From the NCBI GenBank assembly GCA_040954595.2, contig CM082584.2, positions 8,618,001 through 8,682,000 on the forward strand: a stretch of 64,000 bases of DNA, read 5' to 3'. The notes beneath the pieces were generated by a model that saw nothing but the letters and a program-made list of their open reading frames with translations, had not been told where the DNA came from and ran no database searches. Of the stretch, positions 49,401-58,671 are shown in pieces (position 1 is the first letter of the stretch; each line of letters begins with the position of its first letter). This DNA comes from Balanoglossus misakiensis. Its lineage: Eukaryota; Hemichordata. The translations under genes and the position numbers were made by a program.

Positions 49401-49723
49401 ATGTCTTCCAGGCCGTCAAGAAGCTCAGGTTAAACCGACCCAACATGGTGCAGAATTTGGTAAGTTGCTTGGACGTGTTCTTTCTCTTTCACCTCCCTAG
49501 AGTACTGTGGCTTATGTTGCAAGGGGGAAAATGTGTTACTTTTGCCAAGGTAGTGTTGTCCTGCATTACACAGTGAAATAGTGTTCCATGTACATCAGTG
49601 TGCCCTCTAACAATTTTTGCTGATGAACATTTCCCTGTATATTTTCAGGAGCAGTACACATTCTGCTACGACGCAGCAATGGAATTTCTAGATTCCTTCG
49701 ATACCTATGCAAATTTCAAGTAA
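34369..49723 (+). CDS. Receptor-type protein tyrosine phosphatase with Ig, EGF and FN3 ectodomain (complete)
   Basis: Coding exons: 34369-34441, 37020-37385, 37542-37796, 38153-38281, 38405-38566, (38706-38838 doubtful), 38934-39299, 39577-39647, 39981-40206, 40395-40700, 40816-41112, 41371-41597, 41914-41983, 42097-42200, 42348-42546, 42744-42849, 42960-43233, 43558-43600, 43744-43846, 44329-44465, 44630-44739, 45325-45412, 45707-45783, 46044-46080, 46176-46273, 46437-46553, 46725-46879, 47036-47171, 47465-47614, 47787-47862, 48189-48262, 48387-48521, 48754-48882, 49001-49158, 49324-49459 and 49649-49723 (TAA). Without the doubtful exon they total 5265 nt, 1754 residues, with every phase continuous. 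The protein is a type I membrane enzyme removing phosphate from tyrosines of cytosolic or membrane substrates. D1 has a full catalytic set (Asp1366 in WPD, Cys1398 and Arg1404 in [10 protein letters not shown]) and D2 lacks it. The Ig/EGF block resembles that of Tie receptors. The ligand is unknown. Confidence 0.88.
36010..36252. repeat. GACA/GAGA-rich low-complexity tract
   Basis: A degenerate simple-sequence tract with runs of GAGA and GACA, purest at about 36150-36175. It lies in the first intron of phosphatase gene 1. The antisense open frame through it translates as VCLSVCL-type repeats and is an artefact of the repeat. Confidence 0.9.
37020..37796 (+). CDS. Phosphatase 1: two Ig-like domains
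   Basis: Exon 37020-37385 (residues about 25-146) has a cysteine pair in VFGCLATG and GIFYCRVEE at Ig spacing. Exon 37542-37796 (about 147-232) has a Trp in KLHWRHDN and a DAGSYEAR motif, matching the Ig D-x-G-x-Y strand, but lacks the cysteine pair. Both are phase 1-1 exons, the class that shuffles freely between extracellular proteins. Several Asn-X-Ser/Thr glycosylation sequons are visible. Confidence 0.75.
38001..38083. mobile_element. TTAA-flanked MITE, copy B
   Basis: This is an 83-bp copy in the opposite orientation to copies C and E. It starts with a degenerate TTGACCCTTTCACC and ends GGTGAAAGGGTTAA. It lies in the intron between the second Ig exon and the first EGF exon of phosphatase gene 1. 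It is non-coding. Confidence 0.8.
38153..38566 (+). CDS. Phosphatase 1: two EGF-like modules with Tie-receptor-like spacing
   Basis: Exon 38153-38281 encodes an EGF module with [15 protein letters not shown] and [12 protein letters not shown]. Exon 38405-38566 encodes a second, beginning [10 protein letters not shown], with a longer inner loop and closing [12 protein letters not shown] and GYAGKDC. From memory of the family, the first two EGF modules of Tie1/Tie2 show the same signature: KWG near the start, a GVC and CICPPGF core, then a longer second module ending in a PYGCSC-type segment. Both exons are phase 1-1. Confidence 0.85.
38706..38838 (+). CDS. Phosphatase 1: third EGF-like exon, out of phase by one base
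   Basis: The sequence encodes [11 protein letters not shown], a KCHFC segment, CYPETGRC and a final CV before a consensus GTAAGT donor in phase 1, so it looks like a third EGF module. The only usable acceptor (CACGAG before 38706) leaves it in phase 0, while the upstream exon ends in phase 1. Joining them creates an immediate stop. Removing one A from the AAA at the exon start would restore phase. Skipping the exon also keeps the frame, because its neighbours match. It is therefore either a sequencing error, a skipped exon or a decaying exon. Confidence 0.5.
38934..39299 (+). CDS. Phosphatase 1: Thr/Pro linker and FN3 domain 1
   Basis: The exon opens with a short Thr/Ala/Pro linker and continues as a fibronectin type III domain with [26 protein letters not shown] and [14 protein letters not shown]. 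These are the B-strand Trp, the C-strand and the F-strand Tyr signature. It covers residues of about 329-451. G+C is high compared with other ectodomain exons. Phase 1-1. Confidence 0.85.
39577..40206 (+). CDS. Phosphatase 1: FN3 domain 2 (two exons)
   Basis: Exons 39577-39647 and 39981-40206 encode residues of about 451-550. They carry [10 protein letters not shown], an extra cysteine pair (LQCGM and LEPCTNY), and the FN3 F-strand [14 protein letters not shown]. The domain is split by a phase-0 intron after the B strand. That intron contains MITE copy C. Confidence 0.8.
39732..39826. mobile_element. TTAA-flanked MITE, copy C (best preserved)
   Basis: This 95-bp element begins TTAACCCTTTCACC and ends GGTGAAAGGGTTAA, giving perfect 14-bp terminal inverted repeats that include TTAA at both ends. 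The interior is also self-complementary (GTCCAA against TTGGAC). It lies within the intron of FN3 domain 2. Confidence 0.9.
40395..40700 (+). CDS. Phosphatase 1: FN3 domain 3
   Basis: One phase 1-1 exon, residues about 550-652. The domain carries [23 protein letters not shown] and [14 protein letters not shown], the normal FN3 signature. Two cysteines (LCADL and DMCSS) may form a domain-internal disulphide. Confidence 0.85.
40816..41112 (+). CDS. Phosphatase 1: FN3 domain 4
   Basis: One phase 1-1 exon, residues about 652-751. It shows [48 protein letters not shown] and [11 protein letters not shown], a textbook FN3 domain. The frame stays open into the following intron by chance, but the CCAGTAAGT donor and the next acceptor fit better. 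Confidence 0.88.
41371..41983 (+). CDS. Phosphatase 1: FN3 domain 5 (two exons)
   Basis: Exons 41371-41597 and 41914-41983 encode residues of about 751-850. The first carries [20 protein letters not shown] and the F-strand start [10 protein letters not shown]. The second supplies [14 protein letters not shown] and closes the domain. The intron within the F strand is phase 0. Confidence 0.85.
42097..42546 (+). CDS. Phosphatase 1: FN3 domain 6 (two exons)
   Basis: Exons 42097-42200 and 42348-42546 encode residues of about 850-951. They carry [30 protein letters not shown], then [19 protein letters not shown] and [10 protein letters not shown]. The second exon is GC- and CpG-rich compared with its neighbours. 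Confidence 0.85.
42744..43600 (+). CDS. Phosphatase 1: membrane-proximal FN3-type domain with furin-like site
   Basis: Exons 42744-42849, 42960-43233 and 43558-43600 encode residues of about 951-1092. The [29 protein letters not shown] and LHLVVVSAT segments match the membrane-proximal domain shared by LAR-type and MAM-type receptor phosphatases. An RRRRD sequence near residue 1000 lies where those enzymes are cut by furin-like proteases into non-covalently joined subunits. Cleavage here is inferred. Confidence 0.8.
43744..43846 (+). CDS. Phosphatase 1: transmembrane exon
   Basis: The exon, phase 1 in and phase 2 out, encodes a 23-25-residue run of Ile, Val, Ala and Leu (about residues 1099-1123) after a short polar stem. 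The following exon opens with basic RYQRELKK, the expected stop-transfer on the cytoplasmic side. Confidence 0.9.
44329..44739 (+). CDS. Phosphatase 1: juxtamembrane region and wedge
   Basis: Exon 44329-44465 encodes a basic, proline- and tyrosine-rich stretch with [16 protein letters not shown], which could serve as SH3 or SH2 ligands. Exon 44630-44739 encodes the receptor-phosphatase wedge helix, [21 protein letters not shown], which leads into D1. Residues about 1126-1208. Confidence 0.85.
45325..47614 (+). CDS. Phosphatase 1: catalytic PTP domain D1
   Basis: Exons 45325-45412, 45707-45783, 46044-46080, 46176-46273, 46437-46553, 46725-46879, 47036-47171 and 47465-47614 encode residues of about 1209-1494. 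Key motifs in order are the phosphotyrosine loop [35 protein letters not shown] and DFWRMIW, the WPD loop [10 protein letters not shown] (Asp1366), the P-loop [10 protein letters not shown] (Cys1398, Arg1404), and the Q-loop MVQTLDQYVF. All residues required for two-step phosphotyrosine hydrolysis are present, so D1 should be active. Confidence 0.95.
47787..49723 (+). CDS. Phosphatase 1: membrane-distal PTP domain D2 (pseudophosphatase)
   Basis: Exons 47787-47862, 48189-48262, 48387-48521, 48754-48882, 49001-49158, 49324-49459 and 49649-49723 encode residues of about 1495-1754. The WPD loop reads CWPLGHDVP (Asp replaced by Leu1650). The P-loop reads VQCLNGLGRSG: Cys1684 and Arg are kept, His is replaced by Gln and Ser-Ala by Leu-Asn. 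Loss of the general acid indicates little or no activity, as usual for receptor-phosphatase D2 domains, which act in regulation and substrate binding. The protein ends shortly after the last helix. Confidence 0.92.
49176..49254. mobile_element. TTAA-type MITE, truncated copy D
   Basis: The right end, TGAAAGGGTTTAA, and the interior TTTTCTAGGGTAAAGTTGGACC match copies C and E, while the left terminus is missing or eroded. The TTAA has an inserted T. It lies in a D2 intron of phosphatase gene 1. Confidence 0.65.
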
Positions 49724-52700
49724 GGAAAATGAAGACGTTTGTTCTGAACAGGTCACCAGAGCTGTTTAACTTTGTGATATTTACCAGAGAAGGAGAGACT
49801 CAAGAGATTTATTTCTGTTCGTCATATTTTAACTTTGTCAGTGACTTTGTGTTTGAATACAGTGGCCTTTCATGCCTCGGGTCTTTGCTGCAATGAAGGT
49901 CCCTTGCTAGAAGTTTGACTCCAGCGCAACTAAAGGCTTCACTGTTTCTGTCAGTCAAACTAGAATTGATAAGTAAACAAATTTCATCGGGTGTTATTGA
50001 TTTTTCCTAAAACCACTCTACTCCAAAGCATTCCAAAGTTTTTTATATCAAACTTTGACCGCGTACGTGCATTGTTGATGTCATTTTGACTGCAGTCAGA
50101 TTTTATCAGAGGAATGATTTTCTGATAAAGGTGGCCATCTTGGAATCATTTTCTAATGAGGACGGCCGTGTTTTAACCTTCACAGAAGACAGTTACATAA
50201 TGCACACTGGCTTGTGCGGAAATTAAATTTTGAAGTGATTATCAATATCACAGCTTGGCCAGTCAGTCACCAAGGACACCAGTCCTTGTGCTGCTTGTGA
50301 TGTCATCAATATATAAAACAAAAACAACAACCAGACAACAGAGAAATTTATATGGAAGTGCACCTGGACTGACATGGTTGTTAATGATTGCCTTAGTTAT
50401 GAATCTCTTTAGCAGATATTTCCGTTTTTATGTGATACTGTCAAACAGTATCGATGAAGATTTTGTGTCATCTTGTCTTCAGTGGCCCATTTAATGGTAA
50501 AACTATTAATATTATATTAATCAAAATGTTGGCAGATTAGAGAAAACCTGTGAACAAGTACAATCACGGTTTGGTGTGTTTTTTATTTGTTACGTCCACA
50601 GTAACTGGGTGATATTTCCCATATCAAATTACCCTTTTTTGGAACATAATTTTTTCCCTAATGAAATAATCCAATTAATTACAACCTACTAATTGGTGCT
50701 GATGACGAGTCAAGGAACTTTGATGAGTATACTTTGCAATACAGAAAAAATATATTTTCAAGAAAAACAAATATTTGTGTAATATTTGTCCAGTAAAAGT
50801 TGACCGTGTTTATTTACTGTAACTTGTTTAACTAAATTAATATTAAATATAAAGAAAATGTTTAATGGCATTTGGTATGTTACCAGTGGTACATTAAAAT
50901 CAACCAGACCGACCAATGTATTTCTATTTATCACACATCTTAGCTGCTGCAAGCATGTGTCTTTTAATATTCATACACATTTCTTTATTTTAGAAATAAC
51001 TTGGCAGCTAGGAACATTGCCATCATACCCGTGTATGTGTGTGGTAATTTATATTTTTTAAGCTCAATTTAAAGTTAATGGTTCAAGGTTGACATATTTA
51101 TACCTTGCCATGAAAACTTTGAAGTCACTGACAGTGTACTTTGAGCCTTTGCATTCTGTTGTAAATCTGTACATGTATACAAATACCAGTGTAATATTTG
51201 GTATTATATTATACCAGTATATTGATGGTGTAAATCACGCTATTTGATTGGTCGAGACACGACACGTGACCGTGATATATTAGCCATATACCACAGTCAT
51301 ATATCATAGTCAAAGAAAATGCCTTTTTAAAATGTTTTATGCAAAGTTTCAATATACTGGCATAATATAATGGCAATAAAACACCCCCAGCCATGGTATA
51401 CCACTCGATTTTGACCAGTTCAACTCCATATACGCACTCGCTATCGCTCGTGCGTATATGTCGTGAACTGGTCAAAATCTCGTGGTATACCATGGCTGGG
51501 GGTGTTTTATTGCTTAAGCAGATAGCTCTATTTTTGAGTAGCTGATGAGTAACTACTAACATTTGGCCAGCACATATTAGGCTGGAAGGGGGTTAATTTG
51601 AAGCCCAAGTGTCGGCCATATTTGTTTAGCAGATATGAGCCGACCTATATTTATGTGTGGTATCAGGAAGTTGACAGGTTGCAAAGGCAACTGTGAGAAG
51701 AGAAATATGTGTTAAAATGTTAAAATCTTCACGTCTGCTGAAGTATTTCCAAAATATCAATACAGTATTTGGAAACTTGTCAACATTGATGGTGTTGTAA
51801 AAAGTCTTGATGAAATAATGATTTTTTTTTGACATTCTCTGATGGTGCTGCAACCGACCTTAGTTTGAGGTTTGGTCCTGAAGTGGACTTCGTGCTTAAT
51901 GATTGTCAGGGTGAGCAAAGTGCTGCCATTGTCGTGTGCTTGAATGCTGTCATAGGATGGGATGCATGTACTGTGGGCGTGGACAGGTATATGGAAGTTC
52001 AGCTAACGTTGACCTTTTGTTTGTTTCTGTTATTCTTCAACTGTTTGCCGATTGTGTGCCGGTTATACAAACTGCATAAGGGCTTGTTAAACTGTCAACA
52101 CAATGCGCCAAATGAATGATTCTGAATGAGAAAGATTTGACCCTTCTTATTTCACCATTTTGACATTCATAACACCACACATGGTTGTAAAGTAGTGTTA
52201 TCTCCTATAGCTTCTGTAGTAGTTGACCATTTGCCCTTCGTTCAACAAAATAAGAAAAAAAATGCCTTCAATACAAAAGACATCCTGAAATATACTGTTG
52301 TCCTCATTATATTATTCCAAAACTATACTATTATAACTTATCTCTACTGTCAAAGTTTATATCTATTACATAATATTTAATTTGCTTTATTATTACCTTA
52401 CTCTATAAGTCTATGTATTATTTTTTGGAACTTAAAATGAAAACAAATTGTCCACATTTATGTGAAGATTTGCCAATATTGGTAAATTTCTAAAATACGT
52501 TTTTTTGTGTGTCATGTGATTTGGACAGTATTTTAAATTGAGCATTTACATTAGCATATATCTCAATATTATTTTAATCACATATACAACTGTTCTATTC
52601 ATGTGAGGTTTTGTGAATCCTTCATAAAATCACACGACGTATACAGCCCCACTTTTCCTGTCTTGATCCATACTTTGTTATTCGAACTGGGAAAATACTA

Positions 52701-53930
52701 TTTATATAAAAAAAAATCCTGTTCTTTGTATGCTTTTTTCAGAATTGATAACTTTGTAATACTGTACTCATTGTAAGCTTATTACGTGTTTTGTTTGGTG
52801 ACTTTGGCATTTTAGGCTTGATGAAATGCTTTCTAACTTTTGTCATTTGCCATTAAGTGCCATGGATTTCAACCATTACTAACAGTATTAACGATCTTGA
52901 TCTTTACTGAGCGTAACATTTTGCTGCGCGATTTGTGTGTCATATATTTCAAAAATCCATTATGCACAATACAATTCTCGCCAATGGCTTTCCCTTTCAT
53001 AGGAAACTACTGCTTCTCGTTATTTGCTTGAGTCTATTAAAAATAATATCCCCATATTTTTTATATTGGCACATTCAATTAACCCTGAAATATAAACAGT
53101 CCCACCATTACACACACATAAGCTCATTAAGTACATGTACATGTACTGATATATTTTTGTATTTCTGTTTTTGGCTGTGGCCTCAATATTTGTTTTCAAT
53201 TGCGAAAGCTCATGTAAGTATCACAGACTTTATGTTTACTTTAACCATAGTTTATTAGTTTATTATAAATTCCAGGTACACCAATGTTCAACTTAATATT
53301 TTATTGTAGTATTTATCCCTATACAGCTTTTGTATGTGTAGAAATTAACCCTTCGTGTTTACTTTTATGTACCCAGTACAATATCTTTTTTTCTGTTTTT
53401 GCATTAACTTGCCGTATTTCAAATCTTCATAGTGCCACAGAAATCGTGTACCAGTTTCTATGATTATTCATCAGAAACTTTCTATAACTCGGTCGAAATT
53501 CCACCTTCAAAAAAGCAAAACTGTTCGTGTTGGAGTATGCATTCATTGTCTCATTTGTAAAATTTGTGAAAAATTTTTCAAGAATAATTAGAAACAAGTT
53601 CAGCTGGTAGTAACAGTGTAGTGTATTTTTATATTCGACTTTTTTGAAACTTCGTCTACAATATTGGATTTATCTGTCTTGTTATTCTCAATGATTTACC
53701 CCAAAATTAAAAAAACATTCCTATTAAATCCCAAATATGAATGGAAATTTGTGTGTTGTTGTTGGGTAAAATTGGCCAGACCCAAGTTTCGTGCATCTGA
53801 TCTCTGTTTTAACGGTATGGAGAAAAATCAAAGTGGCCGTTTCCATGACAACAAGATGTTGAACATCCATGATGATGATGATAGAATTGTTTTGTTATAT
53901 TATTTTAGACGTCATGGTACCGTATAGCAA
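49724..53930 (+). other. 3' UTR and downstream flank of phosphatase gene 1
   Basis: After the TAA the sequence is strongly AT-rich and I see no further exon of this gene or another. The region includes a long foldback element at 51374-51512. Its AATAAA at 51375-51380 is a possible polyadenylation signal, with an ATTAAA near 53037 as another. The transcript end is undetermined. Confidence 0.4.
51374..51512. repeat. 139-bp near-perfect palindrome (foldback element)
   Basis: Arms of about 60 bp, starting CAATAAAACACCCCCAGCC and ending with its reverse complement GTGTTTTATTG, flank a short centre containing CACTCGCTATCGCTCGTG. Only a few mismatches break the palindrome. No open reading frame of note is present. 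It resembles a foldback MITE. No clear target-site duplication is visible at its edges. Confidence 0.9.
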
Positions 53931-56640
53931 AATTTACCACCAATACCATTGGCATCTTTATGTGAAAGGGAAACTTCAACTTTTATCGAGTCTACTCACA
54001 CATTTATAAAAAACACTTCCCACAATGTTGTTGGAAAGCCGCTAGTATGATACTCCAAGCGACGCACAAAAAAGGGGTCGTGTCGGGGGTCAACCCTTTT
54101 TAGTCGTTTCGGTGCAAGGGTGATGCGTACGCAGTGGACATCGGCATTTCCGCCTGAATATACCAGACCGCCCGGGCCTTCCTTTCAAGAAGAACACGGA
54201 GTTCCGTGTACACACAAGTCTTTCACAAAAGTCACGCAAGATATCATGTTATCAAGCTTGGTGTCACAGTGAAGGACAGCAGACTGCGTGTAAGAGCTGT
54301 TGAGTTTTGGCCAGACCAGACCGAGATCCGTAAGTGTTAGCATACTCATGATTCTCGTCCGAGAAAGGTACGTGTTCCGGTAACCCCAAACCTGTCAAGC
54401 TTAAAACAAAGTATTCTCGGTTATAACTTAAGTCGTACGGAACCATTACCATAGTTTACACTTTTATTGTGTGGACACGCGAAATTAAACAGCGTTTCCA
54501 ACGTACCTAAGACGTATTTTAATGACATGGCCAAATTAAATATGCAACAGTTGTCGGGAGCTTTGCGCAAAAAAAAACCCCAGACGGTGTTCATGACGAA
54601 CTATCTTTCACTTCCGCGTCGAGTTTAAAGAGGAACACAAAATGACACACGCCTTTGGGATGTGTTCGGAACGCCGGGGAACTGACGTGTATGAGAGCTG
54701 GCAGTTAAATTTTAACAGCATTCTTACATGGGAGACTAGAATTATTTAACATTCCAACACTGGCAGTGAATTCGAATCACTTTCCCACGAATTTTCCTTG
54801 GGATATCTGAAACATCAAAACATCCCACCTTGTTTAACCCAGCCCGTGACAAAAGATGACCACGAAGGCAATAAATATAATGTTATTCGTCGGTAAATGA
54901 CCCTTGAAACAGAGTCCATGCTGTTTTGAAACAGAGTTCATAGGGTTTCAAAAGCTCGTGCAAATATGTTTTGTATGTTCGTTACTTGTATTCAAAAGGG
55001 CTCTACATAGAACTGTCTGGTTATTGCCGTACTACACAATGATAAGTATTTTATTTCCCTTCAAAACACAATTGGTTAGGCGCTATACACGTATTTGGTT
55101 TTTCCAGAGTGCGATCAAGCTGATTAAAATTAGATGACTGTAGAGTTTGCGTTGTCTTTCGCTCTATAATGATCGTTTTAGCTTTCTCTTTCGCTTGGAC
55201 AATTTTGATGACTTTCATTTCACTATATCTAATATCCGGCGATTAAATTCAATTTGTTGCCAATTGTCAGTGAAAGAGGTTTAATCTGAAAAAAAAGTAA
55301 TTTGCACGAGAGTGGGGAGAGAGAGACACACACAATCTGTCCAGCACAACATCGAAATATAGAAATAGGCCTATAAACTGGTCCAGAATATCTGCGTTTT
55401 GAAAAGGTTGGTTGCTCCAAGTTGTATGTTTTATTTCGACCAAGAGACTGGACAGTTATGGGCAGTGCCAAAGTTTCGCGCAACATGCAATTTTTTGACA
55501 TTTTATCGACATAATATGAACTAACGTCGGCGTGAGAGCGTGACAATTGGGTAAGTGGTTGGAAATATTAAGTCATCAAATCGGCGCAGTGGCATATGTG
55601 AATTTCCAATGCGACTAAATCATAACATTTACAAGCAGTAGCGCGATGTTTATTCATTCTAAAGTGATAATTCCAACTTGATTAAAGATATTCGGTTGCC
55701 TATACAAATTTAGCTACAGTTATCATTTCAAATTGAGAGTTACTGGGGATTTAGAGGTACGTCTCCTGCCTTCGCACCATTTCCCCCTAATAAAGCGAAG
55801 ATTTACAGACCCGTGTACGTGCAATGTCCCCCGTCATCGCAACAACAATTCGGCAGATATAAAAAATCGTGAGTCTTTTTCTGAAAAGGGAAGTTGAACA
55901 TAATAACGTTTTGAGTATTTCATTTAATGGGCCAGGGAGAATGGTTCGTTTGCTTCCAGCTTTTCCACTTTATTTGATCAAACACCTAAAGCAATAACAG
56001 TGTATGAAGAGCTTCCGCAAAGAGTTTGAACCAAAAAGTGGTATGATGTTATTATATGCTGCTTAGTTTTTAGACCTATATGCTTCTGTGTATTCAAAAA
56101 GACTCGTAATAGCAAAATAATTGAATGATTAATTTGCGAAAGACTGCAAACACTAAATGAAACTTTGAACAGGAGCAAAGATCGTTGTGATTGCGGTCTT
56201 TTGTGATAAACGTTACATTAGATTACTATCGTCTTCAGATTTTAACACCAATATCCGAAACTTCAAAACATCCCGCAGAAAATCACCAATGACATTTTAT
56301 ATGGTTTAAAAGAATATAATTAGTATTCAGCATCTATGCTAGTCACGTGATGCGCAGTTAAGTGACGTCAAACCACGATACACCTGGCAAGTGGTGTACG
56401 CATGACAGATCAGAGCGCGTGCCTGTGTTGAGTTTTAAGGTGCGTTATGCTCGAGCACATTTTAATTCTACAAAGTTTCAATCGTGCATTCTGTGTTTTC
56501 AACTGCCAACTCGGTGACATATTTAACCAACAGGTAAAGGTCGACCCGTGTCTGGTGTCCGGGCTTGCGCACTCTACTTCTGCATTGTCCCTATTGGGGT
56601 CATCCCGGGGGTCATCCTCAGGTAACCCCGATTGAGCTGA
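53931..56640. other. Non-coding spacer between the two phosphatase genes
   Basis: I looked for Ig, EGF or FN3 exons with phase-1 borders and found none on the plus strand. The open frames present are short and show no domain similarity. The spacer is less AT-rich than the preceding 4 kb. Confidence 0.45.
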
Positions 56641-56775
56641 CCGACGCGTCCGATCAGCCATTTTGATTCTGATTTCCTGAAGTCCGGGGGGTCAACGAGT
56701 GTTAAACCTGTGTGAGTGTCGGGGACTGACGTCAGAGCAACCGAACCAGCGTCAAAACTTATCGCCGCGTTACAG
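56641..56775 (+). promoter_or_regulatory. Possible promoter and non-coding first exon of phosphatase gene 2
   Basis: A CpG-rich stretch contains a perfect CRE, TGACGTCA, at 56727-56734. It is followed 41 bases later by a consensus donor, TTACAG before GTAAAG at 56776. If this is a 5' UTR exon, its splice partner would be the acceptor at 58565 just ahead of the predicted start codon. This is inferred from motifs and position only. Confidence 0.25.
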
Positions 56776-58565
56776 GTAAAGTATAACGTTCTCGTAAAAT
56801 AATACTCAGCCGAAAAGCCTGCTTAAAACCACCACATGATTGCATTTAAAGTGCCCACTTGTTGGGTTCAGCCAGGTAGAGACGATTTTTACTACTGCAA
56901 TAACTGCGGCGTCGGATATAAATTTAGAAGGAAGTCAACCTTGCAAAAATATGTCGATATGGTCCTGTAACCCCGGAAGTATGTATATTCTCTTTTGGCT
57001 TTTTACGCCTGTTTTCATAAAACTTATACTGTTGGATATTGTGACACTCAAAGAGTGGTAAATTGGGCAATATCCGGTGAAACTTTGGACAGCAGTTAAA
57101 TGACAGAATGTCTCCTTAATTGATCATAATAGACTAATGCCAATGGACGATCAACGTCGAACATTAATTGCATGTAATGTAAATCTGTCATTTTTTAACA
57201 CAACATACTAGATAGGTGTACGCGACAGAGAATTTTTTTTACAAATTTACCTTTACACCATGACAAACACTTTGTTATTATTTTAATCGCCCCCCCCCCC
57301 CGTGTACCCTTGCTGCACTGATTCCAGGAATTCCCCGACCTTCGTGAACAATGCCTGCGGCGACTCCGTTCCAAGTGTCAATGATACAGTATTGATCACA
57401 AGCTAGAATTCACTATAGGTAAAATAATTTTACCAGGGATGGTAATTTGTGTTGGACTGTGATTGTTTGCAAATTGTCCCTTTTTCAGAAAATGGGAAAA
57501 CACAATAATTCGTTTTGGGCGTTATTTTAAGTAATTTATCATTCGTTGTCAGTAGTGTTGTTCTGTGTACTCAGCCGTGGCATAACTTCACACTTTAATC
57601 GAACGCAAACTCACACACGCATGATGGTATTTGTGATCTGTGTTCCTGTTTTCACGTATAAAGGGCCACCGAATACCCGACATGCTAAGTCTTAACCCTT
57701 TCACCACCATGGTTCAGTCCAAACCCATTGTTTTCTATGGTATGGTTGGACCTCTAAAGAGGGAACCGTGGGGGGGGGGATCTTATGACCAGCAATTCAA
57801 TATGCGTGTATTGGCAACGGTGCGCATGACCAGTTGTGCAAAATCTCTTAGACTACCTGCGACCTCGACCAACCCCCGATGTGTCAGATCAGTGGCGTAA
57901 ATAAACAACTAACATTGATAACAATTGCCTACTTCCTGGTGTAGACAGCAGTGTAAAGTTTAATCGTCTCACCTTGATATCACATTCCTCTGCTCTACAT
58001 GTTTATGGATGTGAAAGTTCACCTGTGTTGGGAAAAGCTTACATTAACATGACAATAGTAGTCTTTTCACCTCCTCAAATTGTATTTTCCACCGTCACCA
58101 GCAATTTGAGTTGATATTTAACTCCATGTATCTTGAGACCCTTGACCTTAAAACCGAATCGAAACTTTAAACTACTCGTAGACTTTGAGTATTATACATG
58201 CCATCGACATTTTAAATTTGGGCTGATTTCCACTAATATTAATATGTGACAGTTCCATTAATCGTTAAATGCCAAAAATCTGACCTTGAAATTCAATTTT
58301 ATCACTCAATTTGGTAGGAAAACCTATTTAAGATAATGCATTGATATTTATATCACGCAATCTAGGACGAAATCGTGACCGATTGACTTCCTTGTGTTAA
58401 CTACATCGTCAATATTAACAATGTAAAGCCACAGATTATCACAGGTAACAAACGCTTGTCCAGCTGCACCCCCCCCTAATGCTAGTACGCCCACTTGGCA
58501 TGTGTCCGTCAGTATTGGCGCGCTTGAAATAGCTGAAGATTTCGTGCTCGTTTGTTTTGTTACAG
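56776..58565 (+). other. Possible first intron of phosphatase gene 2
   Basis: No coding exon is seen here. A poly-C run lies at about 57291-57301, and MITE copy E occupies 57692-57780. If the exon ending at 56775 is not real, this is simply further upstream flank. Confidence 0.25.
57692..57780. mobile_element. TTAA-flanked MITE, copy E (right end lost)
   Basis: The copy begins TTAACCCTTTCACC, like copies A and C, and carries the same interior, TCTATGGTATGGTTGGACC followed by TCTAAAGAGGGAACC. It then runs into a poly-G tract without the expected GGTGAAAGGGTTAA end. It lies just over 0.9 kb upstream of the phosphatase 2 start codon. Confidence 0.8.
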
Positions 58566-58671
58566 CACAACACAAAATGGCAGACGACGGACTAATCGCA
58601 GCCTTAATGGTTATGTTAGTGTTGCTTCTGTTGATTGTTTTGACCTTACTCCTGATATACTCCATTCAAAA
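58566..58671 (+). CDS. Phosphatase 2: start and transmembrane exon
   Basis: The acceptor TTGTTACAG ends at 58565 and ATG 58577 follows within the exon. The peptide MADDGLIAA is followed at once by a 23-residue Leu/Val/Met-rich membrane span ending in IYSIQK. That gives only about five residues outside the membrane. The context CACAAAATGG has A at -3 and G at +4. The exon ends in phase 2, like the transmembrane exon of gene 1. If the frame continued upstream through the acceptor it would be phase 1, again like gene 1, so descent from an internal transmembrane exon is likely. Confidence 0.65.

Noticed and set aside
53931-58565. Hidden ectodomain exons for phosphatase 2
   Set aside because: No plus-strand frame with an Ig, EGF or FN3 signature and phase-1 borders was found. 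A diverged or very short exon cannot be excluded without transcripts.
58348-58665. Antisense frame of 105 codons
   Set aside because: It lies over the phosphatase 2 transmembrane exon and its flank and has no domain or border support.
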